Positions 56,219 through 64,000 of a stretch of DNA of 64,000 nucleotides are shown one piece after another. A model generated the notes under the pieces. It made no database searches. It was given only the letters and a program-made list of their open reading frames with translations, and was not told the origin of the DNA. The translations under genes and the position numbers were made by a program. Numbering within the stretch: position 1 is the stretch's first letter; every line of letters starts with the position of its first letter. The stretch comes from Leifsonia sp. Root1293 (lineage in GTDB: Bacteria; Actinomycetota; Actinomycetes; Actinomycetales; Microbacteriaceae): contig NZ_LMEH01000001.1 of NCBI RefSeq assembly GCF_001425325.1, positions 1,392,688 through 1,456,687 on the forward strand, read 5' to 3'.

Positions 56219-56302
56219 CTGGAAAGCGAGGAACTTCGCCGCGAAACGCCCCCGTCAGAGGTTCGACGGGGGCGTTTCGTTCGGAAAGTCCTCGCTTTCC
56301 GG
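56219..56302 (+). repeat. palindromic repeat element, copy B, downstream of fumC
   Basis: An 84-bp element with 12-bp perfect inner terminal repeats (GGAAAGCGAGGA at 56221-56232 and its complement at 56289-56300), one end forming the sub-hairpin GGAAAG-TCCTCG-CTTTCC (56283-56300) and a central stem holding ACGCC/GGCGT. Relative to copy A in nadB it is inverted, and 20 terminal bases are identical. Its central stem is the fumC terminator. Confidence 0.75.
56242..56279 (+). terminator. fumC terminator
   Basis: A 15-bp perfect stem, CGAAACGCCCCCGTC with its complement at 56265-56279, has an 8-base loop and ends in GTTTCGTTC. It lies 40 bases after the fumC stop. As the stem is symmetrical it may also stop transcription of the opposite strand from phoH. 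Confidence 0.88.
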
Positions 56303-56337
56303 ATGCCTGGCTCCGGGGATTCGCCGAGCCCGGGCCC

Positions 56338-56367
56338 GGAGGCGGAGGCGGAGGCGAAGGCGAAGCG
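56338..56367. repeat. hexanucleotide tandem repeat downstream of the PhoH-type gene
   Basis: GGAGGC is repeated three times (56338-56355), followed by the variant GAAGGC and then GAAGCG. It lies 19 bases beyond the 3' end of the PIN-PhoH gene. No gene covers it. It is a short microsatellite whose copy number could vary. Confidence 0.7.
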
Positions 56368-56385
56368 CGGCGCGGCCGGCGCGGC

Positions 56386-57738
56386 TCAGGCCAGCTCGTT
56401 GCCCTCCAGCATCTGGGTCACGAGGGCTGCGATGGCACTCCGCTCCGAGCGGGTGAGGGTCACGTGTCCGAACAGCGGGTGGCCCTTCAGCGTCTCGATG
56501 ACCGAGGCGACCCCGTCGTGTCGGCCGACGCGGAGGTTGTCGCGCTGGGCGACGTCGTGGGTGAGCACGACCCGCGAGTTCTGGCCGATGCGGGACAGCA
56601 CCGTCAGCAGCACGTTGCGCTCCAGCGACTGCGCCTCGTCGACGATCACGAAGGCGTCGTGCAGGCTGCGGCCGCGGATGTGGGTGAGCGGCAGCACCTC
56701 GAGGATGCCCCGTTCGACGACCTCGTTCAGCACGTTGTCCGAGACGACGGAGCCGAGGGTGTCGAAGACCGCCTGGCCCCACGGGTTCATCTTCTCGCCG
56801 GCGTCGCCGGGCAGGTAGCCGAGCTCCTGGCCACCGACGGCGTAGAGCGGTCGGAACACCATGATCTTCTTGTGCTGCTGGCGCTCCAGCACGGCCTCGA
56901 GGCCGGCGCAGAGGGCGAGGGCCGACTTTCCGGTTCCCGCGCTTCCGCCGAGCGAGAGGATGCCGATCTCGGGATCGAGCAGCATGTCGATGGCGAGACG
57001 CTGCTCTGCCGACCGACCGTGCAGACCGAACAGCTCGCGGTCGCCGCGCACCACCTTCAGTTCGCCCTTGCGGATGACACGCGCCAGCGCACTTCCGCGG
57101 TCGGAGTGCACGACGACCCCGGTGTTGATGGGGAGGTCTGCGACCATACGGGTCTCGAGGTAGTCCTGCTCGTACAGGTCGTCGATCTCCCGAGCGCCGA
57201 GGGTGACGTCCGCCATTCCGGTCCACCCGGAGTCGACGGCGAGCTCGGCGCGGTACTCCTCGGCCGCGAGACCGATCGACGCGGCCTTGACGCGCAGCGG
57301 GAGGTCCTTCGACACCACTGTCACGTCGAGGCCCTCATTGGCGAGGTTGAGCGCCACGGCGAGGATGCGTGTGTCGTTGTCGTTCAGCTGCAGGCCGTTG
57401 GGCAGCACCGAGGTGTTCGAGTGGTTGAGTTCGACGCGGAGCGTTCCGCCGTCGTCGCCGACGGGGATCGGGAAGTCGAGTCGCTCGTGCTCGACGCGCA
57501 GGTCGTCGAGCGTGCGGAGCGCCTTGCGGGCGAAGAAGCCGATCTCCGGATCGTGACGCTTGGCCTCGAGCTCTGCGATCACGATGACCGGCAGCACGAC
57601 GGAGTGTTCGGCGAAGCGGAACAGGGCACCCGGATCGCTGAGGAGCACCGACGTGTCGAGCACATACGTGCGCTCGAGCGTTCGGGTCCCGGCATCCGTG
57701 CCGTGCTGAACCGACTTCTGGATTTCCAGTGAGGTCAC
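56386..57738 (-). CDS. PIN-domain/PhoH-type ATPase (PhoH2-like)
   Basis: 450 residues: an N-terminal PIN ribonuclease domain ([37 protein letters not shown]) followed by a PhoH ATPase domain with Walker [30 protein letters not shown] and Walker [12 protein letters not shown]. Mycobacterial PhoH2 is an RNA helicase/RNase of the same architecture. The GTG start at 57738 has GGGAG six bases upstream. It converges with fumC across the repeat-rich spacer. Confidence 0.93.
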   Translation of the reverse strand: MTSLEIQKSVQHGTDAGTRTLERTYVLDTSVLLSDPGALFRFAEHSVVLPVIVIAELEAKRHDPEIGFFARKALRTLDDLRVEHERLDFPIPVGDDGGTLRVELNHSNTSVLPNGLQLNDNDTRILAVALNLANEGLDVTVVSKDLPLRVKAASIGLAAEEYRAELAVDSGWTGMADVTLGAREIDDLYEQDYLETRMVADLPINTGVVVHSDRGSALARVIRKGELKVVRGDRELFGLHGRSAEQRLAIDMLLDPEIGILSLGGSAGTGKSALALCAGLEAVLERQQHKKIMVFRPLYAVGGQELGYLPGDAGEKMNPWGQAVFDTLGSVVSDNVLNEVVERGILEVLPLTHIRGRSLHDAFVIVDEAQSLERNVLLTVLSRIGQNSRVVLTHDVAQRDNLRVGRHDGVASVIETLKGHPLFGHVTLTRSERSAIAALVTQMLEGNELA

Positions 57739-57924
57739 AACCGCTCCCACCCCGAGCTTCGCACTCGGAATCGCGAGCGGCCACATGGCGGGTTTCGAGC
57801 CGTCTTATGTGGCCGACTCGATCAGATGCCTTACCTGATGAGGGCAACGTACGTCCGGTGAGGACGGATGCCGGTCACGACACGCGGGAAGACTTCGGCC
57901 TGTCACACGACACGCCGGACGGCG

Positions 57925-59046
57925 TCAGTAGATGGCCGCCGAGGAGTACGACGTGAAGGCTCCGCGCAGCATGTCGACGGTGTCCTCGTGCAGCGCGGCG
58001 TGCACGCTGAGACGCACCGAGTTCGCCCGGGACGTCGCGGTGACGCCGTGGTTGAAGAGCGACGCCGTCAACAGGGTGAGCTGGTCGACCGGGGGCTCCA
58101 GCACGACCAGACCCGCCCGCTCGTCCTCGTTCCGCGACGAGGCGACGGGGATGGCGAACTCGTCGGCGAGATCGATGATGCGGGTGACGTTCTCGGCGAT
58201 CACGGCCTGGATCTCGCCGGCTCCCACGTCGTTCATCTCCTCGAGGGCGGCGGCGAAGCGTCCCTGGGCGATGCGATCGGGGTTCGTGACCCTGAATGCC
58301 CGCGCGCCCGGGGCCGGCGGCGGAACCTCGTCCCAGGTCTCGTCGGGGCCGGTTCCGCTGTAGCCGCTGATGACGGGCGTCAGACGCTCGATCGCGCGGT
58401 CGCTGAGCGCCATGAACCCGGTGCCCCAGCCGGCGCGGCACCACTTCTGGCCGCCGGAGACCACGACATCCGCCGCCTCGTAGGCCGCATCCACGACACC
58501 GAAGCCCTGGATCGCGTCGACGATGAGCAGGCGATCGCCGATCACCTGGCGAAGACCGTCGAGATCCGCGAGATAGCCGGTGCGCGAGTCGACCAGGGTG
58601 ACGGCGACGGCCTCGATCGACGAGGTGAGCTGATCGCGCACCTGTCCCGGCGTGACGCGGCCGTGGTCGGTCTCGAGCCAGACCGGCCTGACGACGTGCA
58701 GGGCCTCGGCGGCGCGCACCGCCGAGATCGGCAGGGTGGGGAACTCGCCGGCGGAGAGCAGCACGTCCCCGGTCAGGCCGAACATGGCGTGGGTGACGCC
58801 CATCGAGGTGTTGGGCTGGGTGACGACCTGCTCGGCCGGGAAGCCGGTCGCCGCGGCCACGGCGGCGTGTGCCCGCTCCTCCTGCGCCTGGAAGTCGCCG
58901 AGCGAGCCGAAGCGCGCCTTGGCGAGGGTGTCCTGCATCCCCTGCGATTCGGCGATCACCCGTGCGGAGAGCGGGCCGACCCTGCCGAAGTCGAGGTAGC
59001 CGGGTTCCTCGAGGAAGCCGTCGAGGTAGTCGTCGAGCGCCGTCAT
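57925..59046 (-). CDS. class V aminotransferase (PLP-dependent)
   Basis: 373 residues of the cysteine desulfurase/isopenicillin epimerase-like fold. PLP contacts are seen in TQPNTSMGVTHAMFGL and IVDAIQGFG, with the Schiff-base lysine in VVSGGQKWCRAGWG. There is no active-site Cys loop of the SufS/IscS type, so a role as aminotransferase or lyase (kynureninase-like) is more likely; the substrate is unknown. ATG at 59046 has AAAGGCAGG upstream. Confidence 0.85.
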   Translation of the reverse strand: MTALDDYLDGFLEEPGYLDFGRVGPLSARVIAESQGMQDTLAKARFGSLGDFQAQEERAHAAVAAATGFPAEQVVTQPNTSMGVTHAMFGLTGDVLLSAGEFPTLPISAVRAAEALHVVRPVWLETDHGRVTPGQVRDQLTSSIEAVAVTLVDSRTGYLADLDGLRQVIGDRLLIVDAIQGFGVVDAAYEAADVVVSGGQKWCRAGWGTGFMALSDRAIERLTPVISGYSGTGPDETWDEVPPPAPGARAFRVTNPDRIAQGRFAAALEEMNDVGAGEIQAVIAENVTRIIDLADEFAIPVASSRNEDERAGLVVLEPPVDQLTLLTASLFNHGVTATSRANSVRLSVHAALHEDTVDMLRGAFTSYSSAAIY

Positions 59047-59113
59047 CGCGCCTGCCTTTCGTGGGAGTCGTGCGTGAAGTCGATGGAGCCGGGCACCGGA
59101 TGGCGCATCCGAC

Positions 59114-59899
59114 TCATGCGCCGAAGCGCCGGTGTCGTGTTGCGTAGTCGCGCAGCGCGCGGAGGAAGTCCACCTCGCGCAGGTCGGGTCCGAGCGCCTC
59201 GACGAAGTAGAACTCGCTGTGCGCCGCCTGCCAGAGCATGAAGTCGCTGAGGCGTTGTTCACCCGAGGTGCGGATGACCAGGTCGGGGTCGGGCTGGCCC
59301 ACCGTGTAGAGGTGCTCGCCGATGAGCTCGGGGGTGAGCCGCTCGGCAAGATCCTCGAGGCTGCGCCCCTCGGCGTGGTGGCTGGCCACGATCGACCGCA
59401 TCGCGTCGGTGATCTCGGTGCGTCCGCCGTAGCCGACGGCCAGGTTGATGTGCAGCCCCGTGTGGCCGACGGTGCGGGCTTCTGCCGCCGCGAGGGCGTC
59501 GACGAGCGCCTGGGGCAGCCCGCTGGTCGACCCGACGTGCTTCACCCGCCAGTCGCCGTGGCGCGAGAGATCATCCGCGAGCTCCGCGATGATCTCGACG
59601 AGGGCGTCGAGTTCCTCGCCGGCGCGGTTCGAGAGGTTGTCGCTCGAGAGCAGGTACAGGGTGACGACGCTGATGCCGAGCTCATCGCACCACTGCAGGA
59701 ACTCGCTCATCTTCGCCGCCCCGGCGCGATGACCGTGTGCGGCCGTCGCGAGGCCGAGCTGGCGCGCCCAGCGGCGGTTGCCGTCGATGATCATGGCGAC
59801 GTGACGCGGCATGGTCTCGGGGGTCAGGCCGCGCCGCAGACGCCGCTGGTAGAGGTCGTAGAGGAGGCCTCGCCCCAACGGTTCTTCCCTCTTCTGCAC
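59114..59899 (-). CDS. uppS: isoprenyl transferase (undecaprenyl diphosphate synthase type)
   Basis: A cis-prenyltransferase making the lipid carrier for peptidoglycan. 261 residues; HVAMIIDGNRRWA carries the catalytic Asp39, LYLLSSDNLSNR, HINLAVGYGGRTEI and the product-end RTSGEQRLSDFMLWQ with YFVEALGPDLREVDFLRALRDYATRHRRFG are all family-typical. Actinobacteria often have two such enzymes with different chain lengths; which this is cannot be said. It precedes the aminotransferase gene by 67 bases. Confidence 0.95.
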   Translation of the reverse strand: MQKREEPLGRGLLYDLYQRRLRRGLTPETMPRHVAMIIDGNRRWARQLGLATAAHGHRAGAAKMSEFLQWCDELGISVVTLYLLSSDNLSNRAGEELDALVEIIAELADDLSRHGDWRVKHVGSTSGLPQALVDALAAAEARTVGHTGLHINLAVGYGGRTEITDAMRSIVASHHAEGRSLEDLAERLTPELIGEHLYTVGQPDPDLVIRTSGEQRLSDFMLWQAAHSEFYFVEALGPDLREVDFLRALRDYATRHRRFGA

Positions 59900-59972
59900 G
59901 GAGTCAACGGTAGTGCACGAGGCGCGCCGGCCTCACAGCCGGAGCCCGAAGGTGCTGTCGTAGGCTGGGCGC

Positions 59973-60785
59973 ATGAGTGCCGTCGACCCCCGAGAACCGC
60001 AGGACGTGCGGGAGCACCTCGATGAGCCAGCCTCGACGTTGGACGCCTCGGATGCCGCCGTCGCACTCGACGAGGACCGCGGTCCGGAACTGCCGAACAT
60101 CCCCATGGTGGATGCGTCTCCTGCCCATCCCGATGACGTGAAGCCGACCTGGCGGGGATGGATCCACGCGGGAACCTTCCCCCTCGCGCTGATCTCCGGC
60201 ATCGTCCTGATCTCCGTCGCGAACGGAGCTGCGGCCAAGTGGTCGTCGGTGGTCTTCGTGCTCACGTCGCTGCTGCTCTTCGGCAACTCAGCGCTCTATC
60301 ACCGCTTCGACTGGAATCCGCGCACCAAGGTCATCCTGAAGCGCATCGACCACGCGAACATCTTCCTGCTCATCGCGGGAACGTACACACCGTTGGCGAT
60401 CCTGGCCCTGCCTGCGAGCAAGGGCGTCCTCCTCATCACCCTCGTCTGGGCCGGTGCCCTGCTCGGCATCGGGTTCAGGGTGTTCTGGATCGGGGCGCCG
60501 CGCTGGCTCTACGTGTTCATCTACATCGCGCTCGGCTGGGCGGCGATGATGTACATCGTCGACCTGCTGAACGCCAACGTCGTGATGATGGTGCTCGTCG
60601 TCATCGGTGGCCTGCTCTACACCGGCGGCGCCATCGTCTACGCGCTCAAGAAGCCCAACCCATGGCCCGGAAGATTCGGATTCCACGAGATCTTCCACAC
60701 CTGCACGCTGTTCGCCTTCATCTGCCACTGGACGGCCGTGCTGCTGATCGTGCTCGACCCGCTGCCTGGCTCCGTCGGGGGCTAG
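59973..60785 (+). CDS. trhA: hemolysin III/TrhA-family (PAQR-like) membrane protein
   Basis: 270 residues with a 55-residue acidic N-terminus and seven membrane helices. PAQR motifs are complete: SALYHRFDW, RIDHANIFLLIAGTYTP and FGFHEIFHTCTLFAFICHW, providing zinc-binding His and Asp. B. subtilis and E. coli homologues influence membrane fluidity; the hemolysin name is historical. It is divergent from uppS over 73 bases and converges with the next small membrane gene 3 bases away. Confidence 0.92.
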   Translation: MSAVDPREPQDVREHLDEPASTLDASDAAVALDEDRGPELPNIPMVDASPAHPDDVKPTWRGWIHAGTFPLALISGIVLISVANGAAAKWSSVVFVLTSLLLFGNSALYHRFDWNPRTKVILKRIDHANIFLLIAGTYTPLAILALPASKGVLLITLVWAGALLGIGFRVFWIGAPRWLYVFIYIALGWAAMMYIVDLLNANVVMMVLVVIGGLLYTGGAIVYALKKPNPWPGRFGFHEIFHTCTLFAFICHWTAVLLIVLDPLPGSVGG

Positions 60786-60788
60786 CCG

Positions 60789-61145
60789 CTACTTCGTGTC
60801 GTCGGTGTTCGCCGGATCGACGACGGGGCTCGTCGGGGCCGCACCCGGAGCGGCATCCGGGGTCGAAGCCCGCGCCGTGGAGGCACCGGTCGCCGGAGCG
60901 TCGGCGGCCATCTGCGCTTCTGCCTGCTCGAGCAGCAGTTTCTCCCGGATCTGGTCGCGGTAGTTCACGCGGCGCACGCGGCGCACCATGTCGATGATCA
61001 GCAGGACCGTGGCGACGGCCACGAGGAAGGTGACGAGGAATCCGACGACGCCGGGAGTGATGAGGTCGTCATCGGGCGGAGTCGGAGCTGCCGTCGATGC
61101 GACGACGGATGCCCGTACCAGAAGGTCGGTGATGCTCACGAGCAC
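60789..61145 (-). CDS. small single-pass membrane protein of unknown function
   Basis: 118 residues. A short Ala/Pro-rich start, one membrane helix (GVVGFLVTFLVAVATVLLIIDMV, about 33-55), a basic heptad (RRVRRVNYRDQIREKLLLEQ) and an Ala/Pro/Thr tail. Similar small proteins occur near greA and DUF4307 genes in actinobacteria. The GTG start has AAGGAG nine bases upstream. Confidence 0.82.
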   Translation of the reverse strand: MLVSITDLLVRASVVASTAAPTPPDDDLITPGVVGFLVTFLVAVATVLLIIDMVRRVRRVNYRDQIREKLLLEQAEAQMAADAPATGASTARASTPDAAPGAAPTSPVVDPANTDDTK

Positions 61146-61232
61146 GGGGGACGACTCCTTGATCCACTCTTGTTAGCCTTGAGTCACCAGCTTAACCTTT
61201 GCGGGGCCCCTGCCCCGACCGCCAGGAGCTCC

Positions 61233-61628
61233 ATGACCACCCAACTCGACGCGCGCTACGGCCGCACGAGCACGCGCAAGCGCCGCGACGGCTGGATCAT
61301 CGGGATCGTCGCCGCAGCGTTCGTGGTCGTGTTCGCCGCCTGGGTGATCTGGGCGGGCCTGGACGGCGCGAAGCCGATCATCGAGGCTCAGGACACCCAG
61401 CACTCCGTCATCGACTCCCGCACCGTGAGCGTCACCTTCGAGATCTCGATGCCGGCAGGCACCCGCGCGAGCTGCGCCGTGCAGGCCCTCAACGAGGACT
61501 TCTCGATCGTCGGCTGGAAGGTCGTCGACATTCCGGCCGCCGACGTGTACACGCGCTCGTTCACCGAAGAGGTGCGCACCTCGCGCCAGAGCAACACCGG
61601 TTTGATTTCGAGCTGCTGGGCGACCTAA
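61233..61628 (+). CDS. DUF4307-family membrane protein
   Basis: 131 residues: MTTQLDARYGRTSTRKRRDGW, one membrane helix (IIGIVAAAFVVVFAAWVIWAG), then an extracytoplasmic beta-rich domain (SVTFEISMPAGTRASCAVQALNEDFSIVGWKVVDIP). It matches the actinobacterial DUF4307 family, of unknown function, usually beside greA as here. CAGGAG precedes the ATG. Confidence 0.88.
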   Translation: MTTQLDARYGRTSTRKRRDGWIIGIVAAAFVVVFAAWVIWAGLDGAKPIIEAQDTQHSVIDSRTVSVTFEISMPAGTRASCAVQALNEDFSIVGWKVVDIPAADVYTRSFTEEVRTSRQSNTGLISSCWAT

Positions 61629-61639
61629 CATGGCTCATT

Positions 61640-61663
61640 CGCCCCGACGGCCTCGTTGGGGCG
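61640..61663 (+). terminator. hairpin terminator between the DUF4307 gene and greA
   Basis: CGCCCCGACG (61640-61649) pairs with CGTTGGGGCG (61654-61663) with one G-T pair and a GCCT loop, starting 11 bases after the DUF4307 stop, followed by the T-rich TCGTCTTAT. Confidence 0.75.
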
Positions 61664-61711
61664 TCGTCTTATCCGCAGCACCATGAAGCACGCACCTTCT
61701 CGAGGAGAAAC

Positions 61712-62203
61712 ATGTCCCAGGACGCAACCGTCACGTGGCTCACGCAGGAGGTCTACGACCGCCTGAACCTCGAGCTGCAGACCCTCAGCACCACGGGTCG
61801 CCAGGAGATCACCGACCGCATCCAGTCGGCGCGGGAGGAAGGCGACCTCAAGGAGAACAGCGGCTACCACGCGGCCAAGGAGGAGCAGGGCAAGCAGGAG
61901 GCCCGCATCCGCCAGCTCACCGAGCTTCTGCGCACGGCCGAGGTCGGCGAGGCACCGGAGAGCCACGGCGTCGTCGAGATCGGCACGATCATCACCGCCA
62001 CCATCGCCGGCGACGAGACGACGTTCCTCATCGGCAGCCGCGAGATCGCCGAGGGCAGCGAACTCGACGCCTACAGCGAGCAGAGCCCGCTCGGTGCTGC
62101 GATCATCGGCCTCGCCGTCGGAGACTCGACCAGCTACACGGCCCCGAACGGCCGCGAGATCGCCGTCACGATCACCGCCGTCGAGACCTGGACCGGCCAG
62201 TAG
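61712..62203 (+). CDS. greA: transcription elongation factor GreA
   Basis: Rescues backtracked RNA polymerase by stimulating transcript cleavage. 163 residues: an N-terminal coiled coil whose tip carries the acidic pair in AREEGDLKENSGYHAAKEEQ, and a C-terminal FKBP-like domain (IGTIITATIAGDETTFLIGS, SPLGAAIIGLAVGDS). The ATG has GAGGAG upstream. It has its own terminator on each side. Confidence 0.97.
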   Translation: MSQDATVTWLTQEVYDRLNLELQTLSTTGRQEITDRIQSAREEGDLKENSGYHAAKEEQGKQEARIRQLTELLRTAEVGEAPESHGVVEIGTIITATIAGDETTFLIGSREIAEGSELDAYSEQSPLGAAIIGLAVGDSTSYTAPNGREIAVTITAVETWTGQ

Positions 62204-62220
62204 CCCCTCAAGCTCCGCAA

Positions 62221-62258
62221 GACGAACGGCCCGCCTCTCCTGAGGCGGGCCGTTCGTC
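62221..62258 (+). terminator. greA terminator
   Basis: A 16-bp perfect stem, GACGAACGGCCCGCCT with its complement at 62243-62258, has a 6-base loop and is followed by GTCGTG. It starts 18 bases after the greA stop and may also end ilvA transcription from the other strand. Confidence 0.88.
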
Positions 62259-62280
62259 GTCGTGCGAGGCCGTGCGGTTC

Positions 62281-62310
62281 GGGCCGAGCGGAGCCGGGCC
62301 GAGCGGAGCC
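62281..62310. repeat. 15-bp tandem duplication
   Basis: GGGCCGAGCGGAGCC occurs twice head to tail, between the greA terminator and the ilvA stop at 62316. It is perfect and non-coding. Confidence 0.8.
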
Positions 62311-62315
62311 GCAGC

Positions 62316-63587
62316 TCAGACGATGCGCGGGTCGTATCCGGCCGCCCGGAGCGTCTCGACGACGAAGTCCTTGTGGGCCGGGCCCCGCGTCTCGATCGAG
62401 AGCTGCAGCTCGACGTCGCTGATCTCGCGCCCGGCGCCGTGGCGGGTGTGCAGCACCTCGACCACGTTGGCGTTCGCAGCGGCGACGAGTTCGGCCGTGC
62501 GGGCGAGCTGGCCGGGGCGGTCGGGCAGCATGATCGAGATCGTCAGATAGCGGTCGGATGCCGCCAGGCCGTGGCTGATCACGCGCTGCATCAGCAGCGG
62601 GTCGATGTTGCCGCCTGAGAGGATCGCGACGGTGGGCCCGTCCGACTTGACGACGCCCGAGAGGATGGCCGCGACCGAGACGGCACCGGCGGGCTCGACG
62701 ACGAGCTTCGCGCGCTCCATGAGCACGATGATGGCCCGGGCCACGTCGTCCTCGGTGACAGTGACGATCTCGTCGACGGTGTCGCGGATGATCTCGAAGT
62801 TGAGGTTGCCCGGCCTGTACACGGCGATGCCGTCGGCGATGGTCGGGATCACGGGAATGCTCACGGGCTCCCCCGCGGCGAGGGAGGCGGGATAGGGCGC
62901 CGCGTTCGCCGCCTGCACGCCGATGATCCGCACGGTGCGCCCCGTCGCCAGGGACTGCTGCCTGATGGCGCTCGCGACTCCGGATGCGAGCCCACCGCCG
63001 CCGATGGGCACGATGACGGTGTCGACATCCGGAACCTGCTCGAGGATCTCGAGCCCGAGAGTGCCCTGCCCGGCCACCACGTCTGGGTGGTCGAAGGGCG
63101 GGATGAGCACCGAGCCCGACTCGGCCGCGTACGCCGCCGCAGCGTCGAGGGTCTCGCCGATCACGTTGCCGCGCAGCACGACGTCGGCGCCGTAGTCACG
63201 GGTCGCCTCGAGCTTCGGCAGGGCGACGCCGATGGGCATGAAGATGGTGGCGCGGATGCCGAGCTCCCGCGCGGCGAGGGCGACGCCCTGGGCGTGGTTG
63301 CCGGCCGACGCGGCCACGACGCCCCGCGCGCGCTCTTCGTCGCTCAGCGAGGAGAGCCTGTTGTAGGCGCCCCTCAGCTTGTAGGACCCGGTGCGCTGCA
63401 GGTTCTCGCACTTGAGGAACACCGGAGCGCCGAGCACCTCGGCGATGTGGCGCGAGCTCTCGACAGGCGTGGTCCGTACGACGCGACCCACGGTGATCCG
63501 GGCGGCCTCGAAGTCTGCGAGCTGCGGTCCCGCGATGGTGCCGGCTGCCCCGGTCGGTGCAGGCAGGGTGTTCGCGGTGTCAGGCAT
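62316..63587 (-). CDS. ilvA: threonine ammonia-lyase (biosynthetic/catabolic, ACT-domain form)
   Basis: Deaminates threonine to 2-oxobutyrate. 423 residues: a PLP domain with the cofactor lysine Lys70 in RTGSYKLRGAYNRL and the glycine loop VPIGGGGLASG, and one C-terminal ACT domain (DRYLTISIMLPDRPGQLARTAELV). A single ACT domain and length fit the actinobacterial IlvA/TdcB-like form; whether isoleucine inhibits it is not evident. Its ATG overlaps the AI-2E-family gene by 8 bases. Confidence 0.93.
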   Translation of the reverse strand: MPDTANTLPAPTGAAGTIAGPQLADFEAARITVGRVVRTTPVESSRHIAEVLGAPVFLKCENLQRTGSYKLRGAYNRLSSLSDEERARGVVAASAGNHAQGVALAARELGIRATIFMPIGVALPKLEATRDYGADVVLRGNVIGETLDAAAAYAAESGSVLIPPFDHPDVVAGQGTLGLEILEQVPDVDTVIVPIGGGGLASGVASAIRQQSLATGRTVRIIGVQAANAAPYPASLAAGEPVSIPVIPTIADGIAVYRPGNLNFEIIRDTVDEIVTVTEDDVARAIIVLMERAKLVVEPAGAVSVAAILSGVVKSDGPTVAILSGGNIDPLLMQRVISHGLAASDRYLTISIMLPDRPGQLARTAELVAAANANVVEVLHTRHGAGREISDVELQLSIETRGPAHKDFVVETLRAAGYDPRIV

Positions 63588-64000
63588 CCGTCGTGTCGTC
63601 CTTTCGATAGCCCGGTCGGGGCTGGGGAACCGTCTGCCACAGGATCGACTGCGGCACCGGCGGTTCCACCGGAGGTCTCGTCTTCCAGACCCCGCTCGAA
63701 ATGTACCGCACCATGACGTTCATGACCGCCGCCACCGGCACGGCGAACAGTGCTCCGGGGATGCCGGCGAGCAGGGATCCCGTCGCCACGACGAGCACGA
63801 CGGCGAGCGGATGCACCTTCACGACGCTGCCGACGATGAGCGGCTGCAGCACGTGGCCCTCGAGCTGCTGCACGGCCAGCACGACCACGATCATCCAGAG
63901 TGCGATCCACGGACCGTTGTAGACGAGAGCGATGGCGGCCGCCAGCGTGCCCGTGACCACGGCGCCGACGATGGGGATGAAGGAGCCGAGGAAGACCAGC
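63580..64000 (-). CDS. AI-2E-family transporter, C-terminal part
   Basis: The 3' 140 codons of a gene that continues beyond the window. FLGSFIPIVGAVVTGTLAAAIALVYNG, QQLEGHVLQPLIVG and IPGALFAVPVAAVMNVMVRYI are hallmarks of the AI-2E transporter/TqsA-like permease family; the tail is hydrophilic (PQPRPGYRKDDTTDA). The transported molecule is uncertain: some relatives export autoinducer 2, others are Na+/H+ antiporters. Coupled to ilvA by an 8-base overlap. Confidence 0.9.
   Translation of the reverse strand, partial: LVFLGSFIPIVGAVVTGTLAAAIALVYNGPWIALWMIVVVLAVQQLEGHVLQPLIVGSVVKVHPLAVVLVVATGSLLAGIPGALFAVPVAAVMNVMVRYISSGVWKTRPPVEPPVPQSILWQTVPQPRPGYRKDDTTDA

Noticed and set aside
57779-57814. 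GGCCACAT...ATGTGGCC dyad upstream of the PhoH-type gene
   Set aside because: Eight-base arms separated by 20 bases with no related second site; possible operator but not distinguishable from chance.

Overview
This window is a stretch of ordinary chromosome from a high-G+C actinobacterium, most likely of the family Microbacteriaceae. The reasons are the strong G/C third-position bias (all reading frames stay open), frequent GTG starts, typical actinobacterial small membrane families (DUF4245-, DUF4307- and DUF6264-like proteins), a dodecin, a cell-wall-binding-repeat surface protein, and an NrtR-like regulator in front of nadABC. I see no rRNA, tRNA, CRISPR array, prophage, transposase or plasmid functions. 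Genes are densely packed and often overlap by 4 to 11 bases.

Layout. 1-9.2 kb: the start of an unidentified gene, typA, a four-gene oligopeptide ABC transporter (lipoprotein, two permeases, one double ATPase), a CPBP membrane protease and a small membrane protein. 9.2-14.7 kb: the glycine cleavage operon gcvT-gcvH-gcvP behind a tandem glycine riboswitch, then a cold-shock-domain/DUF1294 fusion. 14.7-20.6 kb: nrtR-nadA-nadB-nadC plus a cysteine desulfurase, a complete route from aspartate to nicotinate mononucleotide with its regulator and a probable Fe-S supplier for NadA. 20.6-30.8 kb: corA, a 14-helix drug exporter, an RBBP9-type hydrolase, an RraB-like protein, a solute-binding/VWA fusion, a TetR regulator divergent from a short-chain dehydrogenase with paired operators, a LON-domain protein with an acidic tail and an AhpD-like protein. 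30.8-38.8 kb: two Fpg/Nei-type glycosylases around a deaminase, dodecin, zinc-ribbon protein and secreted CWB2-M23 peptidase, then an ECF sigma factor with a membrane partner.

38.8-50.7 kb: ychF, a HAD phosphatase, a DEDDh exonuclease, rmuC, a Clp-N-like protein, an MFS exporter, two consecutive class II fructose-1,6-bisphosphatase genes and class II aldolase (fba) divergent from them. 50.7-56.3 kb: ispH divergent from xseA-xseB-DUF4245, carbonic anhydrase and fumC. 56.3-64 kb: a PIN-PhoH ATPase, a class V aminotransferase, uppS, a hemolysin III-type protein, a DUF4307-like protein, greA, ilvA and the 3' end of an AI-2E-family transporter.

No hidden defence or mobile system was found. The most unusual signals are non-coding. 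First, two related ~85-bp palindromic elements share an identical 20-mer; one sits in frame inside nadB and the other carries the fumC terminator. Second, a short motif, GCATCCG/CGGATGC, is strongly over-represented and appears to force otherwise rare codons. Starts were chosen by ribosome-binding site, domain boundary and overlap with neighbours; family names come from memory of the families and were not checked by a search.
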